This document shows, one piece after another, positions 60,129-64,000 of a DNA stretch of 64,000 bases; position 1 is the first letter of the stretch; the number at the start of each line of letters is the position of its first letter. Source of the DNA: Phycisphaerales bacterium (GTDB lineage Bacteria > Planctomycetota > Phycisphaerae > Phycisphaerales > UBA1924). A program made the translations under genes and the position numbers. The notes beneath the pieces were generated by a model. That model was not told where the DNA came from. It worked only from the letters and a program-made list of their open reading frames with translations, and made no database searches. The stretch spans positions 118,569 to 182,568 of the forward strand of contig JAJDDC010000063.1 of assembly GCA_029260515.1 (NCBI GenBank), in the 5' to 3' direction.

Positions 60129-60755
60129 CTACGGGCACCCCGCGCCGAACAAGCCAAGGAACGCGACCACGTCGCTGATGTCGAACACCCCCGTCGGCGC
60201 CGCGAGGTCAGCCGCCGGATCCTGCCCGCCGAACAGCACGAGGAACCCGACGACGTCGGAGAAGTCGAGCACGCCCCGAGGCTCGGCCACGTCCGCCCCG
60301 TTGCACGCGCTCGGCGGCGCCTGGCCACGCTCGTACGAGAACCCGCCCCCGTCCGTCGATGTCCACGACGTCATCCGGATGTCGATGTAGATGTCGTCCG
60401 TGATCAGATGCACGACCATCGCGACATCAACAACGCACGGCGGGCACATCATCACCGCGTCCCGCCACGCCTCGAACGTCAGCGTCCCCAGGTCCGCCGT
60501 CGTCCCGACCGCCCACGCTGTGTCCGCGGGCGAGCCCGGCCCAAACTGCGGCTCGGCGGCGAAGTTGAACAACCCCCCCGAGTCCCGGCGTGTGATCCAC
60601 ACGTTCTCCGTGATCCGGTCCTGGTTGATCTCCAGTGTCCAATCCGCGCCATCGGGCTTCGCGAACGACACGCCGTACCCGCCCCAGACCTCCTGGCCCA
60701 GGGCCGGGGCGCCGACGACAACGCCCGCCAGACACACGATCGCGATCTTCCACAT
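60129..60755 (-). CDS. Secreted protein with C-terminal GC-type dockerin repeats
   Basis: 208 residues. A signal peptide (IAIVCLAGVVVGAPALGQ) is followed by a beta-rich domain (EVWGGYGVSFAKPDGADW, ITRRDSGGLFNFAAEP, GTLTFEAWRDAVMM), then the same two-loop dockerin tail as the protein at 27339: CNGADVAEPRGVLDFSDVVGFL and LAAPTGVFDISDVVAFL, ending GAGCP. Two calcium-loop Asp ladders are intact. GGAGGAG precedes ATG 60755. Likely surface-attached through a cognate partner. Confidence 0.85.
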   Translation of the reverse strand: MWKIAIVCLAGVVVGAPALGQEVWGGYGVSFAKPDGADWTLEINQDRITENVWITRRDSGGLFNFAAEPQFGPGSPADTAWAVGTTADLGTLTFEAWRDAVMMCPPCVVDVAMVVHLITDDIYIDIRMTSWTSTDGGGFSYERGQAPPSACNGADVAEPRGVLDFSDVVGFLVLFGGQDPAADLAAPTGVFDISDVVAFLGLFGAGCP

Positions 60756-60888
60756 ACGCCGCTCCTCCGGACCCGCAGTAGAGCCACACGCCCGCGCCCG
60801 GGCAATGGGCGAGATCGGGCTCGCCCCGTGCGTATCCGACGCCCGGCGTTTACCGGGCGTCGGCGCCCCCCCGCGCCGCCCGCGCCCC

Positions 60889-60894
60889 TACCCT
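60889..60894 (+). promoter_or_regulatory. -10-like box TACCCT, 5 nt from the start codon
   Basis: TACCCT ends 5 nt before ATG 60900 of the HD exonuclease gene; a second in-frame ATG at 60909 is possible. Confidence 0.4.
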
Positions 60895-60899
60895 TGCCG

Positions 60900-61904
60900 A
60901 TGCCAACCATGTCAGACACCAACCGCCGCTTCATCGCCGACATGGCGCCCTCCGAACGCATCGAGGGGTGCTTCTCCATCATCAACGCCCAGATCGGCAC
61001 CAAGAAGAACGGCGAGCCCTACCTCCGTTGCCTGCTGGGCGACAAGTCCGGCCAGTGCCCCGGTCGCAAATGGTCCATCGACGACGCGATGGCCCGCCGC
61101 CTGCCCAACGACGGCTTCGTCTTCGTCGAGGGCGAGGCCCAGGCCTACCAGGGCGAACTCCAGATCATCATCCACCGCCTCGAGCCGCACGATCCCACGC
61201 CCAACCAGATGCGTGAGCTGCTGCCCGCCTCGGCGCGCGACCCCAAGGACATGTTCGCCGAGGTCGTCGCCCTGCTCGACACGCTCGAGCACCCCGCGAT
61301 GAAGGCCCTCGCGCAGACCTACCTGGCCGACGAGTTCCTGATGGACCAGTTCCGCACCGCGCCCGCGGCCAAGACGATGCACCACGCGTACCTGGGCGGG
61401 CTGTGCGAGCACACACTCGCGCTGTGCAAGCTCGCCGACGCGGTCTGCCCCTTGTACCCCAAGATCAACCGGGACCTCGTGCTCATGGGCCTGTTCCTGC
61501 ACGACCTGGGCAAGACCCGCGAACTCGTCTACGACAAGGGCTTCGCCTACTCCGACCGCGGCGAGCTGATCGGGCACATCGTCGAGGGCGCCATCATGCT
61601 CCACGACAAGGCCCAGCAGATGATGCACGAGACCGGCGTCCGCATGCCCACCGGCGCGCTCAACGTCCTCCAGCACATCATCCTCTCGCACCACGGCATC
61701 CCCGAGTACGGCGCCGCCAAGATCCCCTCGACCCCCGAGGCCATCCTCGTCTCCATGCTCGACAACGTGGACGCCAAGACCACCATCGCCCTCGACGCCG
61801 CCCGCCCCGACCGCGCCAAGAACGTGGACCTGGGCGGCAACTTCACCGAACGCCAGTGGGCCCTGGACACCAAGCTCTACAGGCCCGACCCGCTGGCCGA
61901 GTAA
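60900..61904 (+). CDS. HD-domain 3'-5' exoribonuclease, YhaM-like
   Basis: A 334-residue nuclease. The N-terminal OB fold (about 10-100, CFSIINAQIGTKKNGEPYLRCLLGD) is followed by an HD phosphohydrolase domain (about 150-310) with HHAYLGGLCEHTLALCK, LFLHDLGKTRELV (the HD pair), HIILSHHG and MLDNVDAKTT, all metal ligands present. YhaM-type enzymes degrade single-stranded RNA and DNA 3' to 5'. The start is ATG 60900, or ATG 60909 nine bases later, with a TACCCT box just upstream. Confidence 0.9.
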   Translation: MPTMSDTNRRFIADMAPSERIEGCFSIINAQIGTKKNGEPYLRCLLGDKSGQCPGRKWSIDDAMARRLPNDGFVFVEGEAQAYQGELQIIIHRLEPHDPTPNQMRELLPASARDPKDMFAEVVALLDTLEHPAMKALAQTYLADEFLMDQFRTAPAAKTMHHAYLGGLCEHTLALCKLADAVCPLYPKINRDLVLMGLFLHDLGKTRELVYDKGFAYSDRGELIGHIVEGAIMLHDKAQQMMHETGVRMPTGALNVLQHIILSHHGIPEYGAAKIPSTPEAILVSMLDNVDAKTTIALDAARPDRAKNVDLGGNFTERQWALDTKLYRPDPLAE

Positions 61905-62008
61905 CGAGCGCAGACGATCGGCCCGGAGGGCATCGCCGCCCCCCGGGCCGGACCGTCCCGGCGCGGGGGGGTCTCGACCCCGCGCGGGCTCGTGGTTCAA
62001 ACCGAGCC

Positions 62009-62422
62009 TCAGTCCTCCGGGGTCTGCTCGGGCGAGTCATCCTCGCTCGTCACCGGCTCGTTCGCAGCGCCGCCGACCACGTCGAACTTGTAGGAATTGC
62101 CGTCCTGGGTCACGAACTCGCCCGCGTTCCCGACATCGACGCCCTCGGGGAACTCGAGCTCGAACATCTCGCCCGTGTGTGTCTTGACCAGCACCCGCTT
62201 GGACATCACCTGGTGCGTCGCGACCGAGGCCACCGCACCGCCCGCGAGCGCGCCCGCGACGACAAGAATAACCGCCGACCGGGTCGGCACGAACGAACGA
62301 TTTGCTGACATGATGGACTCCTTCAATGCGGTTTCGACCCGTTCGCAGCGGTCCGGTCCGGGCCACGCGCGTTCGCGCACGCCGCCCAGCAACGACTCCA
62401 GATTCTTTTCCGACCTGTTCAT
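62009..62422 (-). CDS. Small single-pass membrane protein coupled to an ECF sigma factor
   Basis: 137 residues. About 45 cytoplasmic residues (MNRSEKNLESLLGGVRER..., with ETALKESIMSANRSF) precede one hydrophobic helix (AVILVVAGALAGGAVASVA, about 50-68) and a 65-residue extracytoplasmic beta tail (VKTHTGEMFELEFPEG) ending in Asp/Glu. The ATG lies in an ATGA overlap with the sigma-factor stop. Topology and position suggest an anti-sigma-like regulator, though no zinc anti-sigma motif is present. Not a recognised family. Confidence 0.6.
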   Translation of the reverse strand: MNRSEKNLESLLGGVRERAWPGPDRCERVETALKESIMSANRSFVPTRSAVILVVAGALAGGAVASVATHQVMSKRVLVKTHTGEMFELEFPEGVDVGNAGEFVTQDGNSYKFDVVGGAANEPVTSEDDSPEQTPED

Positions 62423-62979
62423 GGTTTGCCTCCGAGGCGTTCGACCTCGACCCGCAGCGCATCCCGGGCCCGGGCCAGACGCGACTTGACCGTCCCCTCA
62501 CGCACGCCCAGCACCGTGGCCGCGCGCGCCACACTCATCGACTCGAAGTACACCAGCGCCAGCACGCTCTGTTGGTCCGCGTTCAGCGTCCGCAGCGCCC
62601 GGTACAGCGTCTCGACCCGCTCGCGCGCCTCGGCGTTGTCGCCCGGCCCGTGCGTGACCCTGGCCGTCGCCACCCCGCGCCGCCGCGACCGCCTGTCCCT
62701 CTCGTTCGCCTTGTTGGTCGCGATCCGCAGGAACCACGCCCCGATCGGCGCCCCCGTCGGGCGGTACCGCCCGATCGCCTTGCGCGCCGCGAGGAACGTC
62801 TCGCCAGCCAGATCTTCGGCCACGTCCTGGTTGCCCACACGCCGGTACAGGTACCCCGCCACACGCGGGTAGTGCTCGCGGTACAGGCGCCCGAACGCCG
62901 CCGGATCCCGCGCCGCCAGGGCGATCGCTTCCAGCTCGTCGCCTCCGCTCGCGGTCCCCGGGCATCGGATGATCGTCAT
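62419..62979 (-). CDS. ECF RNA polymerase sigma factor
   Basis: A 186-residue two-domain sigma factor. Sigma-2 (about 25-95) contains YREHYPRVAGYLYRRVGNQDVAEDLAGETFLAARKAI; sigma-4 (about 130-180) contains QQSVLALVYFESMSVARAATVLGVREGTVKSRLARARDAL, a clean -35-binding helix-turn-helix. ATG 62979 is used; an upstream ATG (62997) is also possible. Its stop overlaps the start of a small membrane protein (ATGA), which is the usual place for a cognate anti-sigma factor. Target promoters unknown. Confidence 0.92.
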   Translation of the reverse strand: MTIIRCPGTASGGDELEAIALAARDPAAFGRLYREHYPRVAGYLYRRVGNQDVAEDLAGETFLAARKAIGRYRPTGAPIGAWFLRIATNKANERDRRSRRRGVATARVTHGPGDNAEARERVETLYRALRTLNADQQSVLALVYFESMSVARAATVLGVREGTVKSRLARARDALRVEVERLGGKP

Positions 62980-63099
62980 GGCATGGGTCACACCCATACC
63001 AATGCGCCACCCGCGTCGAGGTTCCACAATCCGCGGAATCAGCCCCCGCGCCGAGCGTCCGAGAAGCCCGCCTCGAGGGATTCGCTCAGGACGACGCGA

Positions 63100-64000
63100 T
63101 CACTGCAGCGTGACGAGCACGCGGACCACCCCCACGCCCCCGTCCAGCGACCCCAGCGCCTTGCCGACGATCGTGCCCGCCCGCGGGTTCTCGTCACGCA
63201 TCGCGTGCCCGGGGATCGACGCCGTCACCAGCAGGTCGCCCGGGCGGATCGCCCCGTTCTCCGCCGACACCTTGCACGGCACGATCCCGACGACCGCCAG
63301 GGGCGCCTCGCCGATCATCGCCCCCAGCTCCAGCGGCTTGAGCGCCGTCTCCTCCCCGCCCATCGCGCCGCCCCCGCCCAGGACCGAGCGTGCCACCTGG
63401 TCCCAGTCGTGCTCGGACACGAGCACGCCGGGCTTCGTGCTGTACACGCCCGCCACCAGTGTGGACCGCGCCCCGAACGACCGCATGAACGACCCCGGGT
63501 TCGCCGGGTCGATCATCATCACGTCCCCCGCCTCGGCCGCCCCCGCCCCACCAGTCACGGGCGCCATCTCCGCGAAGTCCGCCCCGCCCCCCGTCAACGT
63601 CCCGTCCGCGGTCACGTCCCCGTCCGCCCAGACGCGGAGCTTGACATCGCCGTTGCTCCACTGGCACTCGATAAACTGCGTCGTCGTTTGCGACCCCGGG
63701 CCCATCTCGATCTCGAGCACGTCCGATGCGGACGTTGAGTCCGCCAGGCGTTCGAGGTGCACGACATTCGAGCTGATGCTCCCCTCCTCAACATGGAGGC
63801 GGTGCAGCGGTTCTCTCCCGACCCCGAGATCGTCCTGGAAGTACCCGCGCCCCTCGAAGTAGCCGGCGTACTGCAGCCCCGAGCTCGTCGTGCCGCGGAC
63901 GGCGTAAGCAGCCGAGCCCGTGGCGTCCCCCCACACTCCGGCGCTCGAGGCCATGCCCGACTCCCCGAGCACCCCCGCGCCGGCGCCGGCGCCCGCCCGC
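63100..64000 (-). CDS. Adhesin or tail-fibre-like surface protein, C-terminal part (runs off the right edge)
   Basis: 300 residues at least; the frame is open to base 64000, so the N-terminus is missing. GVLGESGMASSAGVWGD and YAVRGTTSSGLQYAGYFEGRGYFQDD are the GVYG-type repeats of large planctomycete surface proteins; LGVGREPLHRLHVEEG is the shaft end, and GDVKLRVWADGDVTADGTLTGGGADFAEM opens a C-terminal domain (about 140-300) with repeated beta strands (RPGDLLVTASIPGHAM). The C-terminal domain has the PGDVM/IPGxxM style of bacteriophage-like chaperone or autocleavage tails. Confidence 0.7.
   Translation of the reverse strand, partial: RAGAGAGAGVLGESGMASSAGVWGDATGSAAYAVRGTTSSGLQYAGYFEGRGYFQDDLGVGREPLHRLHVEEGSISSNVVHLERLADSTSASDVLEIEMGPGSQTTTQFIECQWSNGDVKLRVWADGDVTADGTLTGGGADFAEMAPVTGGAGAAEAGDVMMIDPANPGSFMRSFGARSTLVAGVYSTKPGVLVSEHDWDQVARSVLGGGGAMGGEETALKPLELGAMIGEAPLAVVGIVPCKVSAENGAIRPGDLLVTASIPGHAMRDENPRAGTIVGKALGSLDGGVGVVRVLVTLQ

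Noticed and set aside
61915..61980. Terminator between the HD exonuclease and the membrane-protein gene
   Set aside because: CGGCCCGG/CCGGGCCG and GCGCGGGG/CCCCGCGC can pair, but there is no T-run on either strand; kept only as a note.

Overview
The window is a gene-dense, very GC-rich (roughly 70%) stretch of a bacterial chromosome. The best fit is the Planctomycetota, class Phycisphaerae, order Phycisphaerales. The evidence is two secreted proteins ending in GC-type dockerin repeats (27339-27779 and 60129-60755), a tandem pair of DUF1573 proteins, a CxxCGYDxxGL zinc ribbon of the kind common in planctomycetes, and a long GVYG-like adhesin tail at the right edge. This assignment rests on protein character, not on a marker-gene tree. 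I see no rRNA, CRISPR array, prophage or large island. Coding starts are often GTG or TTG.

Left third (1-23.4 kb). A REP-associated tyrosine transposase (RAYT) and its hairpins interrupt rdgB. Then come a PfkB-family kinase, a TPR-sulfotransferase, an ALDH7-type aldehyde dehydrogenase coupled to rpiA, a cupin, a TPR protein, an isocitrate dehydrogenase, a Sua5-type threonylcarbamoyl-AMP synthase coupled to a TolC-like lipoprotein, a secreted SH3-like protein and a FIST sensor protein. A long minus-strand run follows: PD40 propeller, alpha/beta hydrolase, an unrecognised 315-aa protein, an MFS carrier and fumarylacetoacetase. An RluA pseudouridine synthase, a GAF-type methionine sulfoxide reductase-like protein and rpsR close this part.

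Middle (23.5-46.7 kb). A four-gene block encodes a MauE/DoxX membrane protein, a membrane-anchored rhodanese and two DUF1573 proteins; it may be a periplasmic thiol or sulfur system. Next are secreted surface proteins, a dihydrouridine synthase, a LolCDE-like ABC pair whose ATPase carries an inserted zinc ribbon, a hydrolase linked by a 25-codon Pro/Thr mini-ORF to a GH3-type synthetase, a DUF2339 membrane protein and an orphan nuoH. A PD-(D/E)XK GxxExxY gene sits between 36-bp inverted repeats. tRNA-Cys, a MoxR ATPase, an aquaporin and a Tat-exported alkaline phosphatase complete this part.

Right third (46.8-64 kb). Genes here are a BatA/VWA protein, rlmE, a cysteine desulfurase-like enzyme, gamma-glutamyltransferase, a [2Fe-2S] ferredoxin, a GT2 plus LAB_N pair, two coupled unknown genes, a glycine-zipper lipoprotein, a TPR lipoprotein, nfo, a Lon-N-domain protein, queF behind an 8-bp minisatellite, a second GC-dockerin protein, a YhaM-like HD exonuclease, and an ECF sigma factor coupled to a small single-pass membrane protein.

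A recurring signal is a TANNNT box only 5-9 nt upstream of the start codon at 13 or more genes. It implies that much transcription here is leaderless or nearly so, and it helped choose several starts. Other genes have clear AGGAGG-type ribosome binding sites, and two places show consensus TTGACC-N17-TANNNT promoters. Every functional call was made by eye from motifs and length, without database searches.
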